DNA of 15,649 nt from JBMZCV01 sp049613665. GTDB taxonomy: Bacteria > Bacteroidota > Bacteroidia > Chitinophagales > UBA2359. The notes under the pieces were generated by a model that worked only from the letters and a program-made list of their open reading frames with translations, did no database searches and was not told the DNA's origin. This document shows, in pieces, positions 6,035-14,326 of the stretch (its first letter is position 1; each line of letters starts with the position of its first letter). The translations under genes and the position numbers were made by a program. The stretch is from the NCBI GenBank assembly GCA_049613665.1, contig JBMZCV010000127.1, forward strand, positions 1 to 15,649, given 5' to 3'.

Positions 6035-6568
6035 GTGATACAAATACACGGTAAACAATTTGAGCTTTATTTGAGCCAATCGCAAATTGCAACAGCAGTT
6101 CAACAAATAGCAGAAAAAATAAATGCTGATTATCAAGACGAAAAAGTCTTACTTGTAGCTGTTTTAAATGGTTCATTTATTTTTGTGGCAGACCTCATGC
6201 GATGTTTAAAAGTAGATTGTCAAATTGAGTTTATCAAAACCAAATCTTATGAAGGCATGAAATCTACGGGCAATGTAAAAATGGTGCTTGGGTTGGATAT
6301 GGATTTGCAAGACCGACATGTCGTGTTGCTAGAAGATATTGTAGATACAGGCAATACGTTGGCAACTTTGCTAGATATTTTTGAAAAACAACAACCTAAA
6401 AGCCTGAAAGTAGCTACCTTATTGTTTAAGTCTGAGGCTTTGCAACACAAAGATTTGCCGATAGATTATATCGGAATAGATATTCCAAATAAATTTGTGG
6501 TTGGCTATGGCTTGGATTATGATGATTGCGGCAGACAGTATGCAGATATTTACCAAGTTGTAGTATAG
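6035..6568 (+). CDS. hpt: Hypoxanthine phosphoribosyltransferase
   Basis: This 177-aa cytosolic purine salvage enzyme converts hypoxanthine (and usually guanine) plus PRPP to IMP/GMP. The PRPP-binding loop is complete: VVLLEDIVDTGNTL (96-109), with E100, D101 and D104 at the key positions. The LNGSF loop (44-48) binds pyrophosphate. The flexible loop sits near KTKSYEGMKSTG (68-79). The C-terminal purine-binding section has LPIDYIGIDIPNKFVVGYGLD, with K153, F154, V155 and D161, as in classical HPRTs. The start is GTG (6035-6037); no in-frame ATG fits better. A-rich sequence (acaacaacaacaaa) precedes it instead of a Shine-Dalgarno. Monocistronic by context: 62 bp separate it from the next gene, which is unrelated. 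Confidence 0.95.
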   Translation: MIQIHGKQFELYLSQSQIATAVQQIAEKINADYQDEKVLLVAVLNGSFIFVADLMRCLKVDCQIEFIKTKSYEGMKSTGNVKMVLGLDMDLQDRHVVLLEDIVDTGNTLATLLDIFEKQQPKSLKVATLLFKSEALQHKDLPIDYIGIDIPNKFVVGYGLDYDDCGRQYADIYQVVV

Positions 6569-6630
6569 TTTTTTCGCAATGATTTCTTGGCTATTTTGGC
6601 TAAAAAATGCCCTTTTCAATTTAGTAAAAT

Positions 6631-7701
6631 ATGAGCAAACAACATACTAATCCTGAAATACTAAGTTTAAAAGAAGTTTTGCTAACTACGAAAGCTTACT
6701 TTTTTGAGTTATTAAAAAAATCATATTGGTATGTGATTTTTGGAGCGATATTTTTTTTTGTAGCACGATATTATGCTCATAAAAAGCCAATTATTTATAA
6801 GGCTGAAAGCAGTTTTATGACAAATAACGACAAATCTTCGGGCATGTCTGGCATTTTGCAATTGGCGGGTAATTTTGGTTTTGGCGGAGGAAAAAGTGGT
6901 GAGTTGAGCGGAGAAAAAATCGTTTCTTTGCTATCGTCTCGCCGCATGATATATGAGACCTTGTTGAAAACCGTTGAAATAGAAAACAAAGAAGACTTAC
7001 TTTTCAACCATTATTTGCAACTATTTGAGCTTGAAAAATGCTTTGATTTAGATAGTATCAGCGATTTTCGTTTCAAAAATGAAAATGTTAATCAATTTTC
7101 GTATAATGAACAAAAAGCAGCTAAGTGCATTTTTAGCGACATATACACTCAACATTTAAATGCTAATGCTGAACAAAGTGGTATCATAACAGTATCATAT
7201 ACAGGAACTTCTGAGCAGTTTTCTAAAGAGTTTATTGAAACCTTAGTCAAAAACTTGGAAGGCTATTATAGCAAAAAATCGGTTGAGCAACAGCAAAAAA
7301 CATATAACATCATTAAAAATCGAGTTGATTCGCTCGCAAATTCACTATATCAAAAAGAAGAACAATTAGCTACTTGGATAGACAACAACCGTGTACCATT
7401 GCGAGTTGGGTCGCTTACCGCAAAAAAAATGATGGAGCAAGAACGCTTGAAGAGTAGAGCCGAAATTTTGAGTGTTATGTATGCTGAAGCTATCAAAAGT
7501 CGAGAAATAGCTTATATGAATCTATTGAGCAATACACCTGTTATTCAAATCATAGACTTACCTATTTATCCTATTAAAGGCAAAGAATTCAATCGACTTA
7601 CTTATTATATTTATGCTATTCTTGCTGCTTTTTTTCTTGTTACTTTGTTCGTTGTTTTCAATAAAATAGTGAGAGATGCTTTTAAAGATGATAAAGTATA
7701 A
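6631..7701 (+). CDS. Wzz/Chain-length-determinant (polysaccharide co-polymerase) family protein
   Basis: This 356-aa inner membrane protein has the classic two-membrane-segment layout: TM1 about residues 32-48 (YWYVIFGAIFFFVARYY), a long periplasmic, largely coiled region, and TM2 about 323-345 preceded by the Pro-rich motif DLPIYPIKGKEFNRLTYY. The N-terminal periplasmic part has a Gly-rich segment (LAGNFGFGGGKSGELSGEKIVSLLSSRRM) that is typical of Bacteroidota Wzz/GumC-like proteins, and the C-terminal cytosolic tail is only about 11 residues, with no tyrosine-kinase domain. It would control the length of O-antigen or capsule chains made by a Wzy polymerase. No polymerase, flippase, kinase or glycosyltransferase gene lies nearby, so its partner locus is elsewhere. 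Followed by a strong bidirectional terminator. Confidence 0.85.
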   Translation: MSKQHTNPEILSLKEVLLTTKAYFFELLKKSYWYVIFGAIFFFVARYYAHKKPIIYKAESSFMTNNDKSSGMSGILQLAGNFGFGGGKSGELSGEKIVSLLSSRRMIYETLLKTVEIENKEDLLFNHYLQLFELEKCFDLDSISDFRFKNENVNQFSYNEQKAAKCIFSDIYTQHLNANAEQSGIITVSYTGTSEQFSKEFIETLVKNLEGYYSKKSVEQQQKTYNIIKNRVDSLANSLYQKEEQLATWIDNNRVPLRVGSLTAKKMMEQERLKSRAEILSVMYAEAIKSREIAYMNLLSNTPVIQIIDLPIYPIKGKEFNRLTYYIYAILAAFFLVTLFVVFNKIVRDAFKDDKV

Positions 7702-7814
7702 TTGTTTTTTCATACCTTGCTTTTAGAAAATAGTTTTTCAAATTAAATAGTCAAACAAAAATAAAATGGCATTTCGTTGAAGCTAACATCTTGACTTTCA
7801 GTGTATTATATAAT

Positions 7815-7857
7815 AAAAAAGGCACATCAAAAAATCAATTTTGATGTGCCTTTTTTT
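7815..7857. terminator. Bidirectional terminator between convergent genes
   Basis: AAAAAAGGCACATCAAAA (7815-7832) pairs with TTTTGATGTGCCTTTTTT (7839-7856) around a short AT loop. With A-runs before and T-runs after the stem, it can stop transcription from both the chain-length gene (+) and the adhesin gene (-). Confidence 0.92.
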
Positions 7858-7891
7858 CTGTTATTGACTATCTAAATCTTATCAATAATAT

Positions 7892-10800
7892 TTAATGTTT
7901 AATAAACTTCGTACTTACTCGTCCTGTTTCATTTTGTATATTGACAAGATACATGCCGCTTGCATAAGCCGAAATATTCATTTGAATTTCGTTAATCCCT
8001 TTTTGAGTTGCTAGTGTTTCATGGCTCAAATGTTGTCCTTGCAAATCATAAATATCAATTTGAGTATTTAATGATGAGGTTGCTATTGCCATTTCTAGGC
8101 TTTGAGCAGTCAATTTTTGGCCAATAATATCCAAAGCTATTTCATCATTGTCTTCAATTAGCTTTCCTGTATCATCGCTGTTATCGCCACCACTATCATC
8201 ACAATTTGCTACCGCCACAATAATATAAGCAGTATCAAGTAGTCCAAAATTATTTTGAGCAATAACAGTTATTGTTTCTTGGCCTGCAAACATTGGCAAA
8301 GAGCGATATTCCAAACAGCCATCACCCAAATCATTCACCACACAGTTGTATGAAGTATAAAGGCTATTAATCGTGATTTGCTCATCTTCGCTAAAGCTGC
8401 AAAAATCTGGGCAAATTTGTAAAGCAGTCATAGGTTCTACACACATCTGAGTAGTTGTGTTACAACCTTCTGTCGCATTATTAATCACTTGAATAGTTAC
8501 ACTTGCGGTATTGCACAAACCTTCTGGGTCGCAGGCTTGATAGTTGAAGCTGTCTTCGCCTTCAAAGCCAGCATTTGGCGTATAAGTCATAATGCCATTA
8601 ACGATTTCTATGCTACCTCCAAAAGGATTTCCAAAAGATTGAACTACTAAAATATCGCTATTTGGGTCAAAATCGTTTGCCAATAAATTGATAGTCACAC
8701 TACTTCCATTGTCAGAAGTACCTAAATCGTCTTGTGCTGTTGGTGCTAAATTAACCTCACCAATAATATTGTTGGTTACTGTTATAGTAACTGTTGCAGT
8801 TGCACATTCGCTAAATTCGTCACAAACTTCATAAGTAAAACTATCTTCACCTTCAAAGCCAGCATTTGGCGTATAAATAAGATTGTTGGCCGCATTAATG
8901 ATAACTGAACCATTGCTAGGTGTGCCGATATTTCCGAAAGAAAGTGCATTATTTTCTGGGTCGCTGTCATTGTCTAAAACCATCACTATCGCAGCATTTC
9001 CTTCATCAGAAGTACCAAAATCATCGACTGCGTTAGGAGGCAAATTGGTAGGTTCAAAAGTATTGTCGGTTACTTGTATAAAAATAGATGCTACGACACA
9101 AGCCCCTTCTTCGTCGCACACTTCATAAGTAAATGAGTCTGTTCCTTCAAAACCTTCATCTGGCGTATAAGTGATAACATCATCATCGCTTACCAAAACT
9201 TCTCCATTTTCAGCATCGCCTACATCGCCCAATACCAAGTTGTCGCCATCAGGGTCACTATCGTTTGAAAGTGGGTCGATACTTGTCGAAGTGCCACCAT
9301 CAGAAGCAATATCGTCATTTTCAGCAATAGGAGCATTATTTGTTGGGTCAAAATTTTCGGTTACTGTGACGCTTATCGTAGCAGAAGCACAAGCTCCAAA
9401 TTCATCACAAATGCTATACTCAAAACTATCTATGCCTTCAAAATTGGCGTTTGGTGTATAAACAATTTCTCCATTCACATCAAGTATCGTTGCCGAACCA
9501 TTGCTAGGCGTTGATATTGTTCCAATTTCAAATAGATCGCCATCTGGGTCACTATCATTAGCAGTAACATTTAGTGTTATGGTTTCGCCACCTACCGAGC
9601 TTCCTTCATCAGCTACTGCCACAGGTGGATTATTTTCAGTTGTGTTGTTCATCACTTCAATAGCTACGGTAGCTTCATCACAAAGTCCATTGTTATCGCA
9701 AATTTCATAAGTAAACATATCCATACCTTCAAAGTTATCATTAGGACTATAAATAGCCAAATCTCCTGTAAAAACAAGTGTTCCATTAGCAGGCATTGTA
9801 TTTGATGTGAGGTCGAAAGCTATATTGTTTTCATGAAAATCATTGTCTAATACATTAATGCTAATTGAATTTCCATTATTAGAAGTCGCAAAATCGTCGA
9901 TGGCAGTAGGTGGATTGTTAGAAGTGCTATTATTGATAACATTGATGCTTACAGTTGCAGTATTACAAGCTCCTGCGGTGTCGCAAATTTCGTAAGTAAA
10001 AGTATCTGTACCTTCAAAATTTTCGTTTGGTGTATAGGTAGCTATATCTCCATTTAAAACAAGGTCTCCATTTGTAGGATTGCTATTTGCAGTAATGCTA
10101 AAATCGTCACCATTTGGATCAATATCGTTTGCTGTCAAATCAATTTCTACGCTGCTTCCATTGTCAGATGTAGCAGAATCATTACTAGCAATAGGAGGAT
10201 TGTTGGTAGGTGTAACTTCAAATTCTGAACAATCTTCTAATAAATGTACGAAAACCGTAATTTCATCGCAAAATTCTGGGTCATTGATAAGACAAGCCGT
10301 TACGGTTACCTCGTCAGTTCCAAACATTCCAGGTAATGGAATATAAGTAAAGCAAGTTCCCAACAACTCAATGCTACAATCAAAAGTAGTGTGTGCAGCT
10401 TCAATAGCATAGCCACCTTGCAAGCATACTTCTGGGCAAATTTCGATTAAAGTAATAGGTTGTGTACAAGTATGAAAAGCATATTCTTCGCTACATGGGT
10501 CTTCAGAACCACCACCAGTATTTGAATTGTTGATTACTTCAATGTTAACAGATACTAAATCACACGCATTTTCTTCGTCACAAACTTGGTAGGTGAAAGA
10601 ATCTGTTCCTTCAAAATTTTCATTTGGTGTATAAGTAATGCTGCCATTGCCATTAATATCAAGTGTTCCATTGCTAGGCTCGCCAAAATTGCTAATACCT
10701 AAAACATCGCCATCTGGGTCGCTATCGTTTGCCAACAAATCAATAGTCACAGCAGCTCCATTGTCAGAAACAGCAGAATCATTCTCGCCATTTGGTGCAT

Positions 10801-11755
10801 TATTGCCAGTATTTTCGTTGTCTAACACTTGAATAGTTACAGAAACCAAATCGCAAGCATTAGCTTCGTCACACACTTCATAGGTAAAAGAATCGAGACC
10901 TTCAAAGCCTACATTTGGCGTATAAGTGGCAATTCCATTGTCGTCAATAGTAACTATTCCATCATTAGGATTGCTAAAATTGTTGATATGTAGAGCATCA
11001 CCATCTGGGTCGCTATCGTTTGCCAACAAATCAATTGTAACAGTAGCTCCATTTTCCGAATCAGCCAAATCGCTTGTGCCTTCAGGAGGATTATTTTGAG
11101 CACATGGAGCGGCCAAAATATTGATTTGCGCTACATTACATTCGCCTCCACTATCGCAAGCCGTTATTTCAAGAATGTCTGTTCCTGTAAAAGCAGTCGT
11201 TATTTCATAACGAATACAATTATCAATAATGCTGATATTTTCTGGATGTAAGCTAGCTGTTGTTTCTGTAATACTAAAATCATCGAGACAAAAATCTGGA
11301 CAAACTTCTACAAAACTGCCTACTTCCGAACAAGTGCCAATATTAGTCGTTTGCACTTCGCAAGGCACATCATCAGGATTAAAGTCTGTGCAATCTGTGA
11401 GCAAATGCACAAAGGCAGCAAGCTCAACACATTCATCAGGATTATCTGTTAAACAAGCAGTCACAGTAATTTCGTCAGTACCTGTGAGGCCTGGCAAAGG
11501 AATATATGTGAAGCAAGTACCAAATATTTCAATACTGCAATCGAAAGTCGTATGTGCAGCCGTAATTTCGTAAGCTCCTGTCAAACACACCTCAGGACAA
11601 AGTTCAATTTCAGTAATTGGTTCGGCACAAGTGATGTAGTTGAAAGATTCATCGCAAACCTCTTGAGCCACAGCATCATTTGCCAGCCAAAAAATGCTAC
11701 CTATTGTCAAGATAAAACATTTCACTATTACTGAAGAAAGTATTCTTCTATTCAT
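7892..11755 (-). CDS. Secreted T9SS adhesin-like protein with cadherin-like repeats and Cys-rich modules
   Basis: This is a 1287-aa surface or secreted protein. It has a signal peptide at 1-30 (cleavage probably after AVA, before QE). Two Cys-rich modules follow (about 31-125 and 126-220), then two cadherin-like repeats (221-317, 318-415), a third Cys-rich module (416-516) closely resembling the first, six more repeats (517-1096), a fourth Cys-rich module (1097-1190), an acidic Asp/Ser/Gly linker and a T9SS type A sorting domain (about 1205-1287, ending in MYLVNIQNETGRVSTKFIKH). The repeats are about 95 aa, share NNPP...NDSDPDGD (a calcium-binding style loop), YTPN..FEG.DSFTYE, and a Cys pair in CDxxxxC in all eight copies. 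The family would be exported by T9SS and anchored or released after tail cleavage; adhesion or cell contact is the usual job, but no ligand can be read. ATG at 11755 is chosen because it begins the signal peptide. Confidence 0.93.
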   Translation of the reverse strand: MNRRILSSVIVKCFILTIGSIFWLANDAVAQEVCDESFNYITCAEPITEIELCPEVCLTGAYEITAAHTTFDCSIEIFGTCFTYIPLPGLTGTDEITVTACLTDNPDECVELAAFVHLLTDCTDFNPDDVPCEVQTTNIGTCSEVGSFVEVCPDFCLDDFSITETTASLHPENISIIDNCIRYEITTAFTGTDILEITACDSGGECNVAQINILAAPCAQNNPPEGTSDLADSENGATVTIDLLANDSDPDGDALHINNFSNPNDGIVTIDDNGIATYTPNVGFEGLDSFTYEVCDEANACDLVSVTIQVLDNENTGNNAPNGENDSAVSDNGAAVTIDLLANDSDPDGDVLGISNFGEPSNGTLDINGNGSITYTPNENFEGTDSFTYQVCDEENACDLVSVNIEVINNSNTGGGSEDPCSEEYAFHTCTQPITLIEICPEVCLQGGYAIEAAHTTFDCSIELLGTCFTYIPLPGMFGTDEVTVTACLINDPEFCDEITVFVHLLEDCSEFEVTPTNNPPIASNDSATSDNGSSVEIDLTANDIDPNGDDFSITANSNPTNGDLVLNGDIATYTPNENFEGTDTFTYEICDTAGACNTATVSINVINNSTSNNPPTAIDDFATSNNGNSISINVLDNDFHENNIAFDLTSNTMPANGTLVFTGDLAIYSPNDNFEGMDMFTYEICDNNGLCDEATVAIEVMNNTTENNPPVAVADEGSSVGGETITLNVTANDSDPDGDLFEIGTISTPSNGSATILDVNGEIVYTPNANFEGIDSFEYSICDEFGACASATISVTVTENFDPTNNAPIAENDDIASDGGTSTSIDPLSNDSDPDGDNLVLGDVGDAENGEVLVSDDDVITYTPDEGFEGTDSFTYEVCDEEGACVVASIFIQVTDNTFEPTNLPPNAVDDFGTSDEGNAAIVMVLDNDSDPENNALSFGNIGTPSNGSVIINAANNLIYTPNAGFEGEDSFTYEVCDEFSECATATVTITVTNNIIGEVNLAPTAQDDLGTSDNGSSVTINLLANDFDPNSDILVVQSFGNPFGGSIEIVNGIMTYTPNAGFEGEDSFNYQACDPEGLCNTASVTIQVINNATEGCNTTTQMCVEPMTALQICPDFCSFSEDEQITINSLYTSYNCVVNDLGDGCLEYRSLPMFAGQETITVIAQNNFGLLDTAYIIVAVANCDDSGGDNSDDTGKLIEDNDEIALDIIGQKLTAQSLEMAIATSSLNTQIDIYDLQGQHLSHETLATQKGINEIQMNISAYASGMYLVNIQNETGRVSTKFIKH
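8468..11095 (-). repeat. Eight cadherin-like repeats in the adhesin gene
   Basis: The repeats cover residues 221-317, 318-415, 517-612, 613-707, 708-805, 806-903, 904-1001 and 1002-1096 (about 285 bp each), interrupted once by a Cys-rich module at 416-516. The shared core is NDxDPxxD, YTPN and FEGxDxFxYxxCDxxxxC. The calcium loop is degenerate in repeats 4 (DFHENN), 7 (DSDPENN) and 8 (DFDPNSD). Confidence 0.9.
10229..11656 (-). repeat. Direct duplication of a Cys-rich module
   Basis: The segment encoding residues 34-122 (11390-11656) and that encoding 421-509 (10229-10495) translate to closely similar modules with the shared motifs ICPEVC/LCPEVC, AAHTTFDCSIE, GTCFTYIPLPG and VTVTACL. The copies are offset by 1161 bp. 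This indicates internal duplication within the adhesin gene. Confidence 0.85.
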
Positions 11756-12154
11756 AATTTTAAATATTGCTTAAATTTCGTAAAAGTATCTTTTTTTGAA
11801 ATTGTTAACTACTAAAATTATACCGAAAGGAGTTTTATGAAATATGTTTTATCAAGCTTGACTATATAATTTCTTGTTTGAGTGCAAGGAATTATTTTTT
11901 TCACATGCAAGTTTTTTCAAGCTTATTTTTGCTTGCTATCAGCAACTTGTTTTTCTAAAAAAAATAAAATACATCTTTACTTTGGCTTCATTATTTTTTT
12001 TCAGCAATACTTATTCAAAAAGCTGTTGTATAAGCATCTAAAAAGGCAGTTAATAAAAGCGAAAAAACAGGTGGCAAAACTTACTTTGCAATAAAAAAGG
12101 TAATAATTCCTTCTAAATTCTCTGTAAATTAAATTTATTGTATTTTTGCTAAAT

Positions 12155-12240
12155 GTTAGCAATTAAAACATAAGTGTGATAGTGATTTTTTTTTTAATAT
12201 GGATTGTCTTAGCCTTCTTTTATTGCTTATGTTTTTTTTT
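12155..12240 (+). ncRNA. Speculative small RNA
   Basis: A perfect -7 box TATTTTTG (12141-12148) would start transcription near 12155. About 85 nt later the arms AAAACATAAG (12165-12174) and CTTATGTTTT (12226-12235) close a stem, and a T-run (12232-12240) follows. No TTTG occurs at the right -33 distance, and one -7 match per kb is expected by chance in DNA this AT-rich, so this is a lead rather than a call. Confidence 0.22.
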
Positions 12241-12565
12241 GAATAAGGTCTAGTATCTTACAGCAATTTTCGTTTTTAAACAAAACAAATAACACAAAAC
12301 AATATTTATGTGCGTTATTACGTCAGTTATCAGATTTTAATATTTTTTTGACCAAAAAGTTAGACATTTTTTTTTCTAGGCTAAACATTTTTTTGTTAGG
12401 AAAAATAGTATGTCCTTTATTCCCAAAAGCTATTCTTTTTGTTAAATTGAGAGTAATTGAGTGTCTTAAACATTTTTTCACATGAATATAACATTTCATA
12501 AAAAAGCAAACTTGTAACCATTTAAACTGTTAGTTTCAACAAAATATCATGCTATTTTATCTAAG

Positions 12566-12680
12566 CACTTATTGTAATTCCACATTTTGAGAGTATTAGA
12601 AATGACATATTTCTAAAACAATAAGTGTCCATTCTTTTTTATATTTGACTCTTTTGGCTAGAAAAATATGTCATTTCTTT
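12566..12680. repeat. Interlocking inverted repeats downstream of mlaD
   Basis: CACTTATTGT (12566-12575) pairs with ACAATAAGTG (12618-12627). Within it TAGAAAT-gacat-ATTTCTA (12597-12615) forms a small hairpin. AGAAATGACATATTT (from 12599) can instead pair with AAATATGTCATTTCT (12664-12678). The last pairing excludes the inner hairpin. Confidence 0.7.
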
Positions 12681-12736
12681 CTTGTTATTGAAAGAAAAAA
12701 TTTAAATGAGTTTAGAAGATTTAAATTACAGTGTAC

Positions 12737-13795
12737 TTATTCTTCAATAGGCTTTTCATTTGCCTTATCTTTTTTCTTTTTCTTTTTGCTTCTGTCAAAA
12801 TTAATCAGGCTCAAACCAATATAACGTTTAGGGTTTGCCTTGAAATCTACTAGCAATTTATCGAGGTCGCTACTTGCTATTGCAAAATTATTGTAGAGTG
12901 CATCATCTTTAAATAATAAGCCAATACTACCTTCTCCCCTGTTTATTTTTTCGGTAATGGTGGTGACTTCTGCCAACGCACCATTAGCAGTCGCCAAAGT
13001 TTTATTAACAGTATTTACTGTTTTTTCTAGCTCCAAATTAGCGACATTATTTGTCACTTTTTCGGCACTACTTACAAGGCCATCTACTTTTACTAAGCTC
13101 ATTTTTAGGCCAGTTGTGAGGTCTTCTGTATTGCTCAAAATTCCTCCTATTTTTTTCAAATCTGTTTCTGTAAAATCATTTACATTTGCCAAAATTCCAT
13201 CAATATTTTTAATAGAACTCTGCACACTTTCTACGCTTCTGCTCAAACCATTAATAGTTTCTATCATTTCGCTAGAACGCAACAAATAATTTACGGCCAC
13301 TAAAGTAGAATCTAAAGTAGCCAACATATTTTCGACTTTTTCTTTAATTGGATTAATTTCATTGAGTGCCATTTCTGTTAAAGCAACCTCTTCTACCCCT
13401 CTAATCGTATCGCCCGAAGCCATTAAAGTTGTTTCTATATGAGCTTCTGGCTGCGAAATAACCAAGTTCAAAGCTTTGTCGCCCAGCAAACCTGTGCTAC
13501 TGATGTTGGCAGAAGTTAAACTATTGACCTGAACATTGGGATCAACCGTGAAACTAATCATAATTTTGCCTGAGCCATCTTCCTTCAAATAGATTTGTTC
13601 TACAATACCTACTTGAAGTCCATTCATTAAAACAGGATTGGCTGCCAGCAAACCATCAACTTTTTCATATTCTGCATAAAAGGTGTTTTCTGAACTAAAT
13701 AATCCTTTGCCTCGCAAATAGTTGTAACCAAAAAATAAAACAACTAGAGATATTGTTGCTAAAATGCCAACTTTTACTTCATTTGATAATTTCAA
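12737..13795 (-). CDS. MlaD/MCE-family lipid transport protein
   Basis: This 352-aa inner-membrane-anchored periplasmic protein has TM helix 9-25 (VGILATISLVVLFFGYN) and an MCE domain at about 36-115, with the pattern VDGLLAANPVLMNGLQVGIV (46-65) and ISSTGLLGDKALNLVIS (98-114), which is the diagnostic MCE core. The remainder (140-310) is a long helical region with repeats of ...SVESVQSSIKNIDGILANVNDF... suited to a coiled-coil hexamer, and the tail is Lys-rich (RSKKKKKKDKANEKPIEE). It should form a ring that carries phospholipids between membranes as the substrate-binding part of an ABC transporter. No mlaE or mlaF lies in the window. The start codon is TTG: the in-frame codons before it are ATT, TAT and the stop TAA, and the usual MK-(I/L)-S start of the family begins exactly there. 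AmiC-type amidase genes often precede it in Bacteroidota, as here. Confidence 0.9.
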   Translation of the reverse strand: MKLSNEVKVGILATISLVVLFFGYNYLRGKGLFSSENTFYAEYEKVDGLLAANPVLMNGLQVGIVEQIYLKEDGSGKIMISFTVDPNVQVNSLTSANISSTGLLGDKALNLVISQPEAHIETTLMASGDTIRGVEEVALTEMALNEINPIKEKVENMLATLDSTLVAVNYLLRSSEMIETINGLSRSVESVQSSIKNIDGILANVNDFTETDLKKIGGILSNTEDLTTGLKMSLVKVDGLVSSAEKVTNNVANLELEKTVNTVNKTLATANGALAEVTTITEKINRGEGSIGLLFKDDALYNNFAIASSDLDKLLVDFKANPKRYIGLSLINFDRSKKKKKKDKANEKPIEE

Positions 13796-14326
13796 AATAT
13801 ATTATTTTTTGATGTGGAATTAGTATGATATTTTTGTTTTGTAAAAAAACGTAATTATTTATGTTATGATAATTTTAAGGAAAAAACAGTTCATTTTCAT
13901 TTATACAGCCATTTTTTTCGCTCAAAAACAACCTTGTTTAAAAGTAAATAGTCTGATTTTTTGTCTCAAAAGCCTATCTAAACAATTACAAAAAAACAAA
14001 TTGAGTGCCAAATGCTATTTAAACACAGGCTTGCTAAGGAGCAAATTACTGAATATTGTTGCTCAACAACTTGCCTAATTTGCAAATGTACTCTTTTTTT
14101 AATTTTTTTAGTCATACTATTTTTAAAAAATCAAATAGAGTGCATATTCAGCTATTTTCGCTATGTGCTTTTAAAAGCTTAAGAGCTAAATGAATGTTTT
14201 ATTAGATTAAATAGTGTATTATTTAGCAATTTGTGTTTTATGTTTAGCAGGAGCAAAAAAATAAAAACAATCAAAAAGCGAAAATAGTTGCTACTATTAT
14301 CCAATATTACTGAATACCTAATTTGC
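13796..14326. other. AT-rich spacer between amidase and MlaD genes
   Basis: These 531 bp contain a plus-strand frame (13866-14078, 70 aa) that reads as low-complexity and is probably not a gene. An inverted repeat CTATTTTCGCT (14152-14162) with AGCGAAAATAG (14277-14287) spans 136 bp. No terminator with a clean T-run, no tRNA and no clear promoter were found. Confidence 0.5.

Larger units (their letters stand above)
11756..12736. other. Long AT-rich spacer with several inverted repeats
   Basis: These 981 bp between the adhesin and MlaD genes hold no convincing gene. A GTG-started frame at 11882-12094 (70 aa, rich in Phe/Lys/Leu) has no family look and is likely chance. What I do see are a possible small RNA unit (12141-12240), a hairpin TTGCTAA-ATG-TTAGCAA (12146-12162) and two interlocking inverted repeats (12566-12680). 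The minus-strand promoter of the adhesin gene should lie in the first 100 bp, but I see no clean -33/-7 pair. Confidence 0.5.

Noticed and set aside
8468..11095. Open frames on the + strand opposite the adhesin
   Set aside because: They are antisense shadows of a clear secreted repeat protein with signal peptide and T9SS tail; their low-complexity Ser/Leu/Pro content follows from the other strand.
11882..12094. 70-aa GTG-started frame in the spacer
   Set aside because: Phe/Lys/Leu-rich, no domain pattern, no promoter and AT-rich base content equal to its surroundings.
13866..14078. 70-aa plus-strand frame between mlaD and the amidase
   Set aside because: No recognisable motif, no terminator or promoter, composition as in the surrounding spacer.
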